The notes: generated by a model not told the origin, from the sequence alone. Counted from the stretch's first letter, positions 19,510 through 29,381 are shown. The stretch: DNA of 64,000 nt from Accumulibacter sp. (GCA_024235715.1 JACKLW010000017.1:53006-117005); one strand, 5' to 3'. Made by a program: numbers and translations.

Positions 19510-19922
19510 GGAAAACCTCCGAGGGGATTTGCGCGACCTGCAAGGAACAACAAGGCAGACATCTGGCTACGCGGCTCGTTCAAGCGCTGGGCAAGCGCGC
19601 GACGCGAGCTGCAGCGCCGCGTGCGCGAGTCCCAGGGAGCAACATGGTTAATAATAGACGTTAATCGGTATCATCACAGCCGCGCGGACGCCGTCGGCTG
19701 CGCAGTGAACCGCGGCGCGGGCGGCGCCAGGCGGGCCGGCCCGGCCCCGGCCACCGACAAGCACCAGCGAGCCCGACGCGCTTTGTATACAATTCAGGGG
19801 CACTGCAGAACCGAAGCAGCGTCGGCGACCGGGTGCAGGAAGATCCTCCTCGCGCAAGGATCTTCCTCTACCGCCCGCGGAGCCCACGTCGCTCTCGCCA
19901 CCCCTACGCCAAGGAGATCCAG
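19510..19922. other. 413-bp divergent intergenic region between acnA and the PfpI-like gene, with leader hairpin
   Basis: No gene is visible. The acnA-proximal part contains an AT-rich patch (about 19645-19675) with TATTAT on the minus strand, a candidate acnA -10. On the PfpI side, the 10-bp palindrome TTGTATACAA lies at 19783-19792, and a perfect 10-bp hairpin with a nine-base loop sits at 19838-19866 (arms GGAAGATCCT and AGGATCTTCC), about 57 nt before the ATG. The hairpin would lie in the mRNA leader; it lacks a T tract. Confidence 0.55.
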
Positions 19923-20504
19923 ATGGCAGCAAAGATGATTCTCATGCTCACCGGTGACTTCACCGAGGACTACGAAACGATGGTTCCTTTTCAGGCCTTG
20001 CAGATGGTCGGCCACACCGTACACGCCGTATGTCCCGGCAAGACCGGCGGCGAGCAGGTGCGCACGGCCATACACGATTTCGAAGGCGACCAGACCTACA
20101 GCGAAAAGCCGGGTCACCTGTTCACGCTCAATGCCGAGTTCGCCACCATAAGCGCCGAGGACTACGACGCGCTGGTCATCCCCGGCGGCCGTGCCCCCGA
20201 ATACCTGCGCCTCGACCCGGCGGTGATCGAACTCGTGCAGCATTTCGCCAGTGCCGGCAAGCCGATCGCCGCCATCTGCCACGGTGCGCAACTGCTGGCG
20301 GCGGCCGGCGTGCTGTCGGGCCGTTCGTGCAGCGCCTATCCGGCCTGCGCCCCGGAGGTCCGCGCGGCCGGGGGCAGCTACCCCGACATCCCGGTCGAGC
20401 AGGCGCATGTTGACGGCAACCTGGTCACCGCACCCGCCTGGCCCGCGCACCCGGAGTGGCTGGCCAAGTTCCTCAAGGTTCTGGGAACGCGCATCGAGCC
20501 ATAG
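19923..20504 (+). CDS. DJ-1/PfpI family protein
   Basis: The 193-residue protein has the DJ-1/PfpI fold: a glutamate near the N-terminus (Glu16), the [13 protein letters not shown] loop, and the nucleophile elbow AAICHGAQ with Cys119 followed by His120. Relatives include PfpI-type proteases and YajL/YhbO-type protein or methylglyoxal deglycases; the exact reaction cannot be told. ATG 19923 has AAGGAG 8 nt upstream and gives the family length; the frame continues upstream without a better start. A stress-protection role is inferred from the family. Confidence 0.88.
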   Translation: MAAKMILMLTGDFTEDYETMVPFQALQMVGHTVHAVCPGKTGGEQVRTAIHDFEGDQTYSEKPGHLFTLNAEFATISAEDYDALVIPGGRAPEYLRLDPAVIELVQHFASAGKPIAAICHGAQLLAAAGVLSGRSCSAYPACAPEVRAAGGSYPDIPVEQAHVDGNLVTAPAWPAHPEWLAKFLKVLGTRIEP

Positions 20505-20545
20505 ACCCGGCAGCTTGCCGCGGCCGTCCCGGCACGGCCACCGGC

Positions 20546-22516
20546 TCACCACAGCGTACGCGTATCGAGCCAGCTGACCCGCCCGCTCCGCCGCCTGACC
20601 TCCCTGTACATGTGCGCCGTGCCGCCCCGGCCGTCACCGCCGCCGCCGTCCCACAGGCAGACAAAGCGCAGTTTGTCGATTCCCCACGCGAGCGCCGTAT
20701 ATAGCAGCCAGAGGTTGCAGCGCTCGAAGGGATTCAGCGCGTCGCCGCGGGCGTCTTTCGGCGGTTCGCCGAGTTCGGCGGGCATGATCCGCGGCTCTTC
20801 ATCGAGGCCGTCGGTCAGCGTGAAATAGCGCTGTCGCCAGTGCTCGCCGTTGCTGGCGCGCAGCACCGAGCGCTCGATGAACTCGGGCTCCTCGAAGGGC
20901 AGCATCGCTTGCAGGCGGACGCCGCGCGCCTGGCAGGCCTCGAGGAACAGGAGATCGCCGCCGCTGGCTGCCTGCGACAGTGCCAGGTCACCGCTGGCGG
21001 CGTCCAGTTCGTCGAGCGCGCGCGCGATTGCCCGGGCCGCCAGCCCTTCCATTGCGGCCGGAAAGCGCGGCGGCTCGCGGCCGGCGGCGTCGATCATGTG
21101 ACCGCTGAACAGCAGCACCTGGCGCGGCTCGAACGGCGGGCCGCAGCCTTCCATCGCGCGCTCGACGATGGCCAGCGCGGCCGCCGTCTCGGCCGGACGG
21201 AAGTCGATATCGCGCAGCAGATGCAGCGCTTGCCGGCTCGAATCCAGGGCGAACCAGTCCCCGTTGGCGGCAGCAACCGCCTGACCGTACGCCTCGCGCA
21301 CGCTCTCCAGCGGATTGCTCAGCAGACACAGTTCGGCGTAGCTGGCACGCGCCCGATAATCCATCCGGTCGCGCTCCTGGGCGCTGACGCTGGCCCACAG
21401 AACGCCGCCAGCGAGCCTGGCGATCAGAGCCGGGTCGCAATCGCCGCCGCAATGCCGGCGTAGCACTTGCAGCCTCAGCGCGCTGATCCCCGCGTGATGA
21501 TGCGCCGGATCGGCGACGAAGGCCTGGTAACAGGGGGCGATAGCCTCGCCGAGCGCGGCATCCTCACGGCAGGCGGCAGCACGCATCTGCCCAGGCGAGG
21601 ACCCCGGCAGCCGCCAGCGGGCACTCCAGTTGTCCTGCTCGATGCGGCCGAGCAGCACCCGGCATTCGGCATCGCGCGGATAATCGCCGATCAGTGTGCA
21701 CAGCAGTTCGCGGGCTTCTTCGTGGCCTCCCAGGCGATCCAGGCAGAGCGCCTTCCTTTCGCGACTGGTCTTGTCGTCAGCGTCGATGGCCAGCGCCAGA
21801 TCGAACTGCTCCAGCGCCAGCTGGTATTGCTCGAGCTTGAGCAGGACGCCGCCTGCGCTGCGCCTGGCTTCGAGTTGCAGGGCGCGGGTCGGCGTCTCGT
21901 CGGCGAGCAGCAGGATGTCACCGGGACGGTTGTTCCGGCGAGCGATTTCCATCCGCCGTGCCCAGCTTGCGCAGGCGTCGGAAAACTCGGTGTGCTCGGC
22001 GAGCAGCAGCTGGCGCCATTGCGGCTGCTCGAGGTTCGGGATCAGCCGAAAGACCGGGCTGACCTTGCGCCGGGTCGAGCTGGCCATGCTGGCGCTGGCC
22101 ATGGCCGTCAGCGCCGCACGCTCCGCGGTCAGCGTCCCAGGGTCGGGCGCGCCATCGCGCAGCGAATAGCACAGCCTGCGACCGGTATGGATGGCGAAGG
22201 GCTGACCCACCCGCGGCCCCTGCACCAGCACCACGCCGCGCGCGCGCAGGGCGTGACGCAGGCCCAGCTCGTACCAGACGTTCGCATCGTCCAGCGTCAG
22301 GTCGGCGACGACCAGGTCGGCGAGCAGCAGCTCCTGCAACAGGTCGCCGTGGATGTCGCCGGGGCGCTCGTCCTGGTCAGCCCGGAAGACGGCCATGCCC
22401 GCCGCCTCGAGCGCCGGGCAGATGTACTCGGCATAGACGCGATCGAAGTCGATGAGCTGGCCATCGTGCCCGGTTTTGCTGCCGAATGGCATGGCAACGA
22501 AGGCGTGTGCTTTCAT
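20546..22516 (-). CDS. TIR/deoxyribosyltransferase-like domain fused to a helical-repeat (TPR-S-like) body
   Basis: The 656-residue protein starts with FVAMPFGSKTG, followed by GDIHGDLLQELLLADLVVAD and ANVWYELGLRHAL (residues about 5-125). This is the pattern of the nucleoside 2-deoxyribosyltransferase-like/TIR-like domains found in prokaryotic conflict proteins; the ELG glutamate would be catalytic. The rest is alpha-helical with TPR-like pairs around residues 215-275 and a conserved-looking C-terminal block ending RVSWLDTRTLW, resembling proteins annotated as TRAFs-binding/TPR-S. ATG 22516 is preceded by GGGAGAAGGGA. It is the last gene of the minus-strand arm with the caspase and CHAT-hydrolase genes. 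NAD or nucleotide processing as effector output is inference. Confidence 0.72.
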   Translation of the reverse strand: MKAHAFVAMPFGSKTGHDGQLIDFDRVYAEYICPALEAAGMAVFRADQDERPGDIHGDLLQELLLADLVVADLTLDDANVWYELGLRHALRARGVVLVQGPRVGQPFAIHTGRRLCYSLRDGAPDPGTLTAERAALTAMASASMASSTRRKVSPVFRLIPNLEQPQWRQLLLAEHTEFSDACASWARRMEIARRNNRPGDILLLADETPTRALQLEARRSAGGVLLKLEQYQLALEQFDLALAIDADDKTSRERKALCLDRLGGHEEARELLCTLIGDYPRDAECRVLLGRIEQDNWSARWRLPGSSPGQMRAAACREDAALGEAIAPCYQAFVADPAHHHAGISALRLQVLRRHCGGDCDPALIARLAGGVLWASVSAQERDRMDYRARASYAELCLLSNPLESVREAYGQAVAAANGDWFALDSSRQALHLLRDIDFRPAETAAALAIVERAMEGCGPPFEPRQVLLFSGHMIDAAGREPPRFPAAMEGLAARAIARALDELDAASGDLALSQAASGGDLLFLEACQARGVRLQAMLPFEEPEFIERSVLRASNGEHWRQRYFTLTDGLDEEPRIMPAELGEPPKDARGDALNPFERCNLWLLYTALAWGIDKLRFVCLWDGGGGDGRGGTAHMYREVRRRSGRVSWLDTRTLW

Positions 22517-22630
22517 TCCCTTCTCCCGCAACAGCGGCTCGCGCCACTGCAGGCAGCGCAGTGGACGCTCGCGCAACGCTCGGGGACGCCCGCGCAACGC
22601 TCGGCGTCGGCGCGGGCGGGCTGCCCCTCC

Positions 22631-23074
22631 TCAGCGCGCGACGACCCGCGCGCCGTCGCCGGTGCCTTCGACGTAGACCAGCTGCCCGCGTTGCAGACCG
22701 GAGATGCCGGGCTGCGTTACGGACACCAGGACGCCGCTGCCGGTGCGGACGACGATCTGCTGGCCTGGCACAGGCTGGTCGTATTTCTTCTGGATTTCAT
22801 TGCCGGCCAGGGCACCGCCTACCGTTCCCATCACCATCGCCACGTCGCGTCCGGTACCGGCACCGATCAGGCTGCCGACGCCGAGCCCGGCCAGGCCACC
22901 GACGACGGCACCGACGCCAGGGTGATGGTTGCTCTTCAACTGGACGTCGATGACCTGTTCGACAACGCCGCTGCGAATCGCCATCTCACCCGGCTGCACA
23001 CCCGGACCGGCACAGGCGGTCAGGAACGTGACGAGGGCGAGGACCGAAATGCACGAGGAGAACTTCTGGAACAT
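22631..23074 (-). CDS. outer-membrane lipoprotein, glycine-zipper 2TM (SlyB/17-kDa antigen-like)
   Basis: The 147-residue precursor has a lipoprotein signal peptide with lipobox LTAC (cysteine near residue 21) and a glycine-zipper stretch, GAVVGGLAGLGVGSLIGAGTGRD followed by GTVGGALAGNEIQKKY, as in SlyB/PcP lipoproteins. It is probably anchored in the outer membrane and stress-related. The start ATG 23074 is chosen for the signal peptide. It is encoded between the CHAT-hydrolase gene and the TIR-like gene on the same strand, which is unexpected company for a housekeeping lipoprotein. Whether it belongs to that system is unknown. Confidence 0.86.
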   Translation of the reverse strand: MFQKFSSCISVLALVTFLTACAGPGVQPGEMAIRSGVVEQVIDVQLKSNHHPGVGAVVGGLAGLGVGSLIGAGTGRDVAMVMGTVGGALAGNEIQKKYDQPVPGQQIVVRTGSGVLVSVTQPGISGLQRGQLVYVEGTGDGARVVAR

Positions 23075-23248
23075 GACTGAGCCTTTCACGAGTTGGTTGA
23101 TCGATGGTCTGCACTGCACCGCTAGCGTAGCAGAGGTGCACCCCGTGCAGCCACTCGACAGATCGCGCGGCGGCAGGAACAGGCAGCGCGCCACTGTCGC
23201 CATGCGCGACCGGCGGCAGCTGAAACACGCCGTTGGCGCCCTCGGCCG

Positions 23249-26200
23249 CTAGCCTTTTCGCGGCCTGTGCTGACGCGCCGCCGTGGGCGCAGCGGCGACC
23301 GCCGCTTCAGCCGGTGGCCGATCGTCGCGCCGACCTTCGCCGGGGCGAATCTGCTCGCCGAGAGCGATCAGGCGGTCGGCCGCGAGCCGCCAGCCAGCGG
23401 CTTCGCCACTTGCCTGCCGAGCGTCACAGACGGTCGACAAAAGGCGCAACTGGGCGAGCAGCGAGTCGAGCTGCTTCTCCTTGACGCCGAGGCTGGACAG
23501 GGCGTGACGGTAAGCACCGGCCACTTCCTCAAACGCCAGTTCCCCGGCGTCTCCCGGCTGCATCAGGGCGCCATTCAGGAGGTGCTCGACCAGCAGCGCT
23601 TCGGGCACCATTATCGCGTCCCAGAAACTGGCGCTGCTGCTGTAGGCAGCGGCGGCCGTTCTTCCGCAGTAACGCGCCAGGTCGATCTCGGCTTGCCGGT
23701 CGGCGTTCGCGGGCACCGCCATGGTCGCTGTCAGGGCCAGGCGATTGAGGGCGTTGTAGGGACGGAACGCGGCTTCTCCCTGGCGTCCCTCGCCGGCGCC
23801 GTAGAAGGCGGCGCTGTCGCGCAAGGCCTGCTCCATCTGCTTCAGGTCGGCGCCGATATCGGTCTGACCCCTGCGCCCCTCGAGCACCCGCCGGGCAAAC
23901 AGCACGGCCTTGCGCTTGGCGGCGCTGCCGCGCAGGGCGCAACGCTCGGCGTTGACCGCCGCCACAGCGTCCTTCCCGGACGACTCCGCCACCAGGCTGT
24001 CAAGACTGCCCAGTCGTTGCAGCGCGCTGTCGATCAGCGCGCCGTCGCCGGCTTCCTCGCCCATCCGCGCCTCGAGGTTGGCCAGTTGTTCGATGTCCCG
24101 GATCGGCACTCGACCGCTGCCATCCTCGGCCTGCACGGCAGCGAGATAGGCGGCGTGCGCGCGCGCGAAGTCACCGAGGTCCGCCCATACGGCGGCCAGG
24201 GACGACTGCACCGCCGGCAGCGCCGACCAGCCCGCCGGGCAGCGCTCCTGCAGCAACTGCTCGAGGTCAGCCAGCGCCACTTCCCTCTCGCGCTGCGTCA
24301 GCCGCCGCATGCCACGCGACAGGCTCGCGCCGCGGCTGGCCAGCTCGTCGAGCAGCTCGTCCGGCGATGCGTAGATAGCCGGCTCGCCGCGCTTGTGCGG
24401 CAGCGGCGGCTCGGCCAGCCAACCCGGATCGCCATAGGCCTGGTAAGCGCCCCAGGTGATGTCCTCGCGATTGACGTTCCACACCGCCCGTCTGGCTTCG
24501 AATACCGCTTGCCCGAAGGGGCGGCCTTCGAGCAGCAGGCTTTCGTAGAATGCCTTGCCGAAGATCATCGCGCCATGGTCGTCAACCGCCCAGCCGGCGA
24601 CCACCACGCAGCGCACGCCGATGTTGATCAGTTCGCGCGCGACGCTGGCTGCCAGGCGGTTGCCGTCGCGCACCGTACGATCGCCGGACAGGTCGGCAGC
24701 AGCGTCGGTGTCGACCTTCCCGAGGTGGCAGCAGCTCAGGAAGACCAGCTCGGGGACGCTTTCCATGGCGTCGATCTCGGCGACCGTGATCAGCAGTCCA
24801 TCCGAGAGAACGACGCCGGTGCGTCGCCCGCCATCGACGTGCTGCTGGTCGAAGATGCCGTGCGCCGAGATATGGACCAGCCGGTACGGCTTCTGGTAAA
24901 GGCGGGTCAGCACGTCGCAGGCGCGCTGCTCGCTGCCGATCGCCTTGACCGGGTCGTAACCGAGGCCCTGCAGGATGCCGGCCACTGCCCAGGCCTCATC
25001 CTCGGCGCCTTTCAATACTGGCGGGTCGGCCGCATCGGGCCGTCGCGGATCGGGGAAAGCGGCGGCAAAACCTTCGACCGATGGATTGCCGACGACAAAC
25101 GCCGTGCGCTGTTGAACCTGGCGCACCTGCCGGCGAAACTGCATTGCCGCGAGTTGTCGCACCACCGGCGCACGCACCGCCAGAGGCTGCTTTTCGCCGG
25201 CACCGTGCTGGTCGTCGGCGAACATCAGCTCCCATGGCAGGTTGGCAGTGTAATCGTCGACCACCAGCACGATCCTTTCGATCTGCCGGACAGCGTCCTT
25301 GAAGTCGTGCGGCAACATCAGCTGGAAGAGCACGCGACCGAAGTCCTCGCGCCACACCGGCATGTGAATCTGCTGACGCACCAGCTTCTCGACCAGGCCG
25401 GGCTGCCGCTGGTGGACCACCGACTCGGCGCGCGCGCGCTGGCCGACATAGAGAAAACGCAGCCGTTCGGCGATCGCCGTACGCTGCGGACGTGGACCCG
25501 CCTGGCCGGCCTCGCCCGCATCGGCACCGTCGCCGCTCGCCGGCAGGCAGACGCGGGCAGCCTGACGATCCTCCCGGTCGTCGTTGGTGACGATCAGGCG
25601 CGGCCAGTAACTCGGGTTGCCGCTGTCGAACAGGCGCCGACGCAGCCCCTCGCCCTGGACCAGCTCGGGCTGGCAGACCAGGGCGACGCCGGCGCGCCGG
25701 GCCAGCTCGGCCAGCCGGTCCGGCATGCGGCGCAGCGCGTAGACGGCGGTAATCGCCGTGTCCAGGTAGAGCTCGACGATATCGAGCCGGCTGACGCGGA
25801 TAGAGAGCAGGGTGGTCTCGCGGAAACGCTCGTTGGCCTCGATGACGCCACGCAGCAGCGCCTCGACCGAAGCCGCGACGGACAGGTTCGCCGACGAGTT
25901 GTAGCCGAGCAACAGCGTCGCCAGTGACAGTTCGCGCTCGTCCTTGCCGAGCACATCGATCACCTGCAGCAGGTAGCGCAGGACACCGGCACGCACCGCC
26001 TCGGTAAGGTTGCTGACGCTGAGATTGCCGTCGTAGGCGCCAAGGCCGGTGACGATCGCACCAGCGAGGCTGCCGCGCCGGCGCTCCTGCTCGTTGGGCA
26101 CGCGCAGGACGATGCTCGCCGCGCCGCGTGGTCCGGCGTAGAGGCCGAGGTTGTAGCGCTGCGTGAGGTCGCCATCGAGCAGTTCGCGGTCGATCAGTGC

Positions 26201-29200
26201 CTCGGCACCGGCAATCGGGTCCTGCTCGTAGTGACCCAGGAGAACCGGTTGCGTCAGGTAACGCAGGTCCATCGCCTTGACCCTGACCTCGAGGCGGCGC
26301 TTCGGGCGGGCCACGACGCGCGTGCGTGGCGAGCCACCGAGCAGGCCGCGCGCCACCGCCTCGCCACTGTCGAGCGTCGGCGGCCCGGCATCGTAGGTCA
26401 CCGGCAGCGCCTGTGCGTCGCCGCGCACCGCCGGCGGGCTGCTCGGCAGGCCGCTGGTCGCACCGCTGCTCAGCAGTTCGCATAGCGCCGCGAAGTATTC
26501 GCTGGTCGATGGCAGGTCGCCGTGCTTGGCCGGCAGGTAATAGTAACTGCCTATGTTTCCGATGCGCCCCGAGGCCCAGGTGACGGTACCGTCCCCCTGG
26601 CTGGTGCCGACCATCTTCAGCCGCCCATTGACGTCGCGAACACCGCATGGGGTGTTGCGGGCGACGCCGAAAACGTAGGCCGTCTTCCGGGCGTAGGCCT
26701 CGGGCAGTGCCGGCGTCGCGTCGCCGTCCTGCCGCCACAGCCAGTTCGCCTCGTCCAGCTGCTGCTGGTTCGGCGTCGCCGAATTGCCGTTACCGAACCA
26801 GAAATCAAAGACTTTCTTCCGATAAGCCGCCCAGGTCCTGGCGACCCAGAAATCCTGCTTGTCGTCGCCTCCTCCCGGCTGACCCTGAAAGGCATCGACG
26901 AAGCCCTGCTTGGGCAACAACTGCAGTGCGCCGCGGAAACCGGAGACGATCTCCAGCACCTGCCGCATGTCGTGCGACAGATCGAGGCGCACCAGCGAAC
27001 GCAGCGTATCGCCCTTGCCGAGGAGGTTCTCGACCATCGAGTAGGCGCCCTGATTGGGTGTTCCGAGCATCACCAGGCGCGCGCCGTCGCGCGCCATCAA
27101 GGCATCGATCACCGCCGGCCGCCTGTGGATGCTGGCGCGCACCACCAGCCCGCCCATGCTGTGGGCAAGCAGGCGCACCGGTTGCGTGGTCTCGCGCAGC
27201 AGGCGATCGACGAACTCGGCGAAGCGCTCGGCAAGCACGTCCAGCGGCTGCCGCCAGTCGTAGGCGAAACGCTCGACGCGATGGCTCTTCGCCAGGTGCT
27301 CGCAGATATCGCCATAGAACATGTCGAAGAGTCTCTCGGCCTCGACACCGGATTGCTCCCAGGCGATCTTGCCGAGGCCGCCGGTGGCGATGTCGAGCGG
27401 GTCGAACCAGACCCGGTCCTTGCCATTCACCGACAAGTGCGAACCCATCACTCCTGGCAGCACGACCACCACCGGCCGATCGAGCAAGACGGGCTCGGCA
27501 GCGCGTGACGCGGCGCGGCTGTCCGCGACCTCCGTCTCGCCCTCCGAGAACGGACCCGGCAAGGGCTGGAAGGCGGCCAGCGGCATGACATCGCTGTTCA
27601 CCAGCCAGTCGCGCAGCGCGGCGCGCGTGTCGATGTTGGTGAAGTAACGGAAGTGCGAGACGTCGGCGCCGCGGTCGAACAGCGCCCTCGCCCCCGCCTG
27701 CGGCGCGATGCCGCCATACATCGAATCGGTGTCGACGACCAGGTCGTTGTCGAAGTTGTCGAAAAAGAGATAGTCGGTCAGCAGCACGCCGAGGCGCTTG
27801 AGCAGATTGCCGCCTTCGATGTCGCCGGCGATGACCGCCATCTCGATCCCGGCACGCACCGGCGCATCACGCAGCAGGCGGGCCATCGGCGAGTCGGGCA
27901 GCATCGCTTCGATGCCCGGTACCAGGTGCGCATTGGTGCGCTTGTGGGCGATCTCGAGCACCACCCGCTTGAACGCCGAATAGAAGGGACTGCCGAAAAA
28001 GAACGGCACCTGTCCGATCAGCGTCAGCAGACCGGACAGGAAGAGGTCCAGGTTGCCACTGGCCAGTCGCGTCCCGTGCGCCGGGCTGGCCACGCGCACG
28101 TAGCGCTGCACCAGCAGCTTCCTGCTGGCCAGCGCACTCGCCAGCTTGCGCAACTGCCCGCGCTGCTCGGCGTGCGCCGACTCGAGTTCGCGGCGAACGC
28201 TCTGTGCCGCCTCTTCGCTATCATAGGCGTCGCCGGTACCGGGCAGGTCGGCCTTGAACTGCTCGATCAGCCGATCGAAATCCCTCAGGCACAGGAGGTC
28301 GGCGACCAGGCCGCCGCGCGAATGCGAGACCAGGCTGAGCTGGATGCCGTCGGGCAGCGCCGCCAGCAACTGCAGCGCATTGTCGATCGGACTCTCGGAC
28401 AGCGTGCGGTGCTCGAACGCATAGATGCCGCCGCTGAAATGCCGCTGCAGAACGCTCCACAGGTCGCGATCATCGACCTGCAGGTCGCCAAAGCTGCCGA
28501 GGGTGCTGGAACCCGTGCCGTGGACGAAGACCAGCACCGGCAGTTTCCCGGCAGCGGCCCGCTGCAGGGCCTGCTGCGCAGCTGCCAGCGCCTTGTCGTC
28601 GAAGGCCTGGCCGGCGCTGCGCATGCCCTCCCAGCAGTAGAGCCCGGGCGCACGATCGAGGCGCGCCTCGATCGCCCACATCAGCGCCTTGGTGCCCAGC
28701 CAGGTGACACCCAGCTCGGCTTCCTCTCCGGCCCCTTCCCGGCGCAGCTTGCCGAGCCTCTCTCTGGCGGCATCGATGATCGCGTTGCCGGAGCTGCCCA
28801 GGGCCAGCGCAAAGACTCTGCTGACCAGGCCGCCGATGGCGTCGCCGATCATTCCCCGTGCCGCTGCGCCGTCGTCGCGCAACTGGTCGAACAGGATCTC
28901 GCCATTGCTGCCGATCAGTTCGGGCCGGCTGCGTTCGAGCGCGGCCTTGAGCTTTGCCGCAGTGGTGACCAGGACCCCGCCGTCCGCCAGCTCGATGACC
29001 AGAACCTCGTCGTCCCGGGCCGCGTACTGTTGCGCGCCGGCACCGGCACCGCGGACGGCGGCGCCCACCTCGAAGCTTGCCCGGACCTGCAGGAAGTCAG
29101 GCGGCAGGAAGGGATCGTCGGGTTCGCCCGCGGAACGGCGCACGGACTGCAGCAAGGCCGGCAGTTGCGCCTGGTCGCCCTGGCGACCGGTAAGATTGAG

Positions 29201-29218
29201 AGTAGTGGTTCTGGCCAT
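23249..29218 (-). CDS. giant protein: two alpha/beta-hydrolase (lipase-like) domains + CHAT protease + C-terminal helical repeats
   Basis: The 1989-residue protein shows, in order: an N-terminal region (1-165); an alpha/beta hydrolase (about 205-480) with HGTG and nucleophile Ser300 in SHSRGG; a second, LCAT/PGAP1-like hydrolase (about 580-905) with LPGVMGSHL, Ser687 in AHSMGG and LGTPNQGA; a middle region (about 960-1170); a CHAT protease (about 1245-1605) with LPWELMF, His1453 in HISAHG and Cys1496/Cys1497 in FLSCCHLG; and a helical, TPR-like tail. CHAT is a caspase-fold (clan CD) cysteine protease. ATG 29218 is preceded by GGAGGCGAGG. It is downstream of the caspase gene. Self-release of the lipase units by the CHAT or the caspase is a hypothesis. 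No signal peptide is seen. Confidence 0.85.
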   Translation of the reverse strand: MARTTTLNLTGRQGDQAQLPALLQSVRRSAGEPDDPFLPPDFLQVRASFEVGAAVRGAGAGAQQYAARDDEVLVIELADGGVLVTTAAKLKAALERSRPELIGSNGEILFDQLRDDGAAARGMIGDAIGGLVSRVFALALGSSGNAIIDAARERLGKLRREGAGEEAELGVTWLGTKALMWAIEARLDRAPGLYCWEGMRSAGQAFDDKALAAAQQALQRAAAGKLPVLVFVHGTGSSTLGSFGDLQVDDRDLWSVLQRHFSGGIYAFEHRTLSESPIDNALQLLAALPDGIQLSLVSHSRGGLVADLLCLRDFDRLIEQFKADLPGTGDAYDSEEAAQSVRRELESAHAEQRGQLRKLASALASRKLLVQRYVRVASPAHGTRLASGNLDLFLSGLLTLIGQVPFFFGSPFYSAFKRVVLEIAHKRTNAHLVPGIEAMLPDSPMARLLRDAPVRAGIEMAVIAGDIEGGNLLKRLGVLLTDYLFFDNFDNDLVVDTDSMYGGIAPQAGARALFDRGADVSHFRYFTNIDTRAALRDWLVNSDVMPLAAFQPLPGPFSEGETEVADSRAASRAAEPVLLDRPVVVVLPGVMGSHLSVNGKDRVWFDPLDIATGGLGKIAWEQSGVEAERLFDMFYGDICEHLAKSHRVERFAYDWRQPLDVLAERFAEFVDRLLRETTQPVRLLAHSMGGLVVRASIHRRPAVIDALMARDGARLVMLGTPNQGAYSMVENLLGKGDTLRSLVRLDLSHDMRQVLEIVSGFRGALQLLPKQGFVDAFQGQPGGGDDKQDFWVARTWAAYRKKVFDFWFGNGNSATPNQQQLDEANWLWRQDGDATPALPEAYARKTAYVFGVARNTPCGVRDVNGRLKMVGTSQGDGTVTWASGRIGNIGSYYYLPAKHGDLPSTSEYFAALCELLSSGATSGLPSSPPAVRGDAQALPVTYDAGPPTLDSGEAVARGLLGGSPRTRVVARPKRRLEVRVKAMDLRYLTQPVLLGHYEQDPIAGAEALIDRELLDGDLTQRYNLGLYAGPRGAASIVLRVPNEQERRRGSLAGAIVTGLGAYDGNLSVSNLTEAVRAGVLRYLLQVIDVLGKDERELSLATLLLGYNSSANLSVAASVEALLRGVIEANERFRETTLLSIRVSRLDIVELYLDTAITAVYALRRMPDRLAELARRAGVALVCQPELVQGEGLRRRLFDSGNPSYWPRLIVTNDDREDRQAARVCLPASGDGADAGEAGQAGPRPQRTAIAERLRFLYVGQRARAESVVHQRQPGLVEKLVRQQIHMPVWREDFGRVLFQLMLPHDFKDAVRQIERIVLVVDDYTANLPWELMFADDQHGAGEKQPLAVRAPVVRQLAAMQFRRQVRQVQQRTAFVVGNPSVEGFAAAFPDPRRPDAADPPVLKGAEDEAWAVAGILQGLGYDPVKAIGSEQRACDVLTRLYQKPYRLVHISAHGIFDQQHVDGGRRTGVVLSDGLLITVAEIDAMESVPELVFLSCCHLGKVDTDAAADLSGDRTVRDGNRLAASVARELINIGVRCVVVAGWAVDDHGAMIFGKAFYESLLLEGRPFGQAVFEARRAVWNVNREDITWGAYQAYGDPGWLAEPPLPHKRGEPAIYASPDELLDELASRGASLSRGMRRLTQREREVALADLEQLLQERCPAGWSALPAVQSSLAAVWADLGDFARAHAAYLAAVQAEDGSGRVPIRDIEQLANLEARMGEEAGDGALIDSALQRLGSLDSLVAESSGKDAVAAVNAERCALRGSAAKRKAVLFARRVLEGRRGQTDIGADLKQMEQALRDSAAFYGAGEGRQGEAAFRPYNALNRLALTATMAVPANADRQAEIDLARYCGRTAAAAYSSSASFWDAIMVPEALLVEHLLNGALMQPGDAGELAFEEVAGAYRHALSSLGVKEKQLDSLLAQLRLLSTVCDARQASGEAAGWRLAADRLIALGEQIRPGEGRRDDRPPAEAAVAAAPTAARQHRPRKG

Positions 29219-29381
29219 CCTCGCCTCCATCGACTTCCAGCTTGTTCATCCGGAACTGATCAGCAGCAGCCGCCGCCGGCTGGCAGCTCGGGGCTGCGGG
29301 ACTCAAGCCGACAACATCCCGCGGCGCCGACCGGCAAATCCCCGGCCGCAGCGCGCTCCCTCGCCGCGGCCGGCGCCTTTC

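Noticed and set aside
23267-25927. Long plus-strand open frame opposite the CHAT-hydrolase gene
   Set aside because: The minus strand encodes recognisable CHAT and hydrolase motifs throughout; this frame has none.
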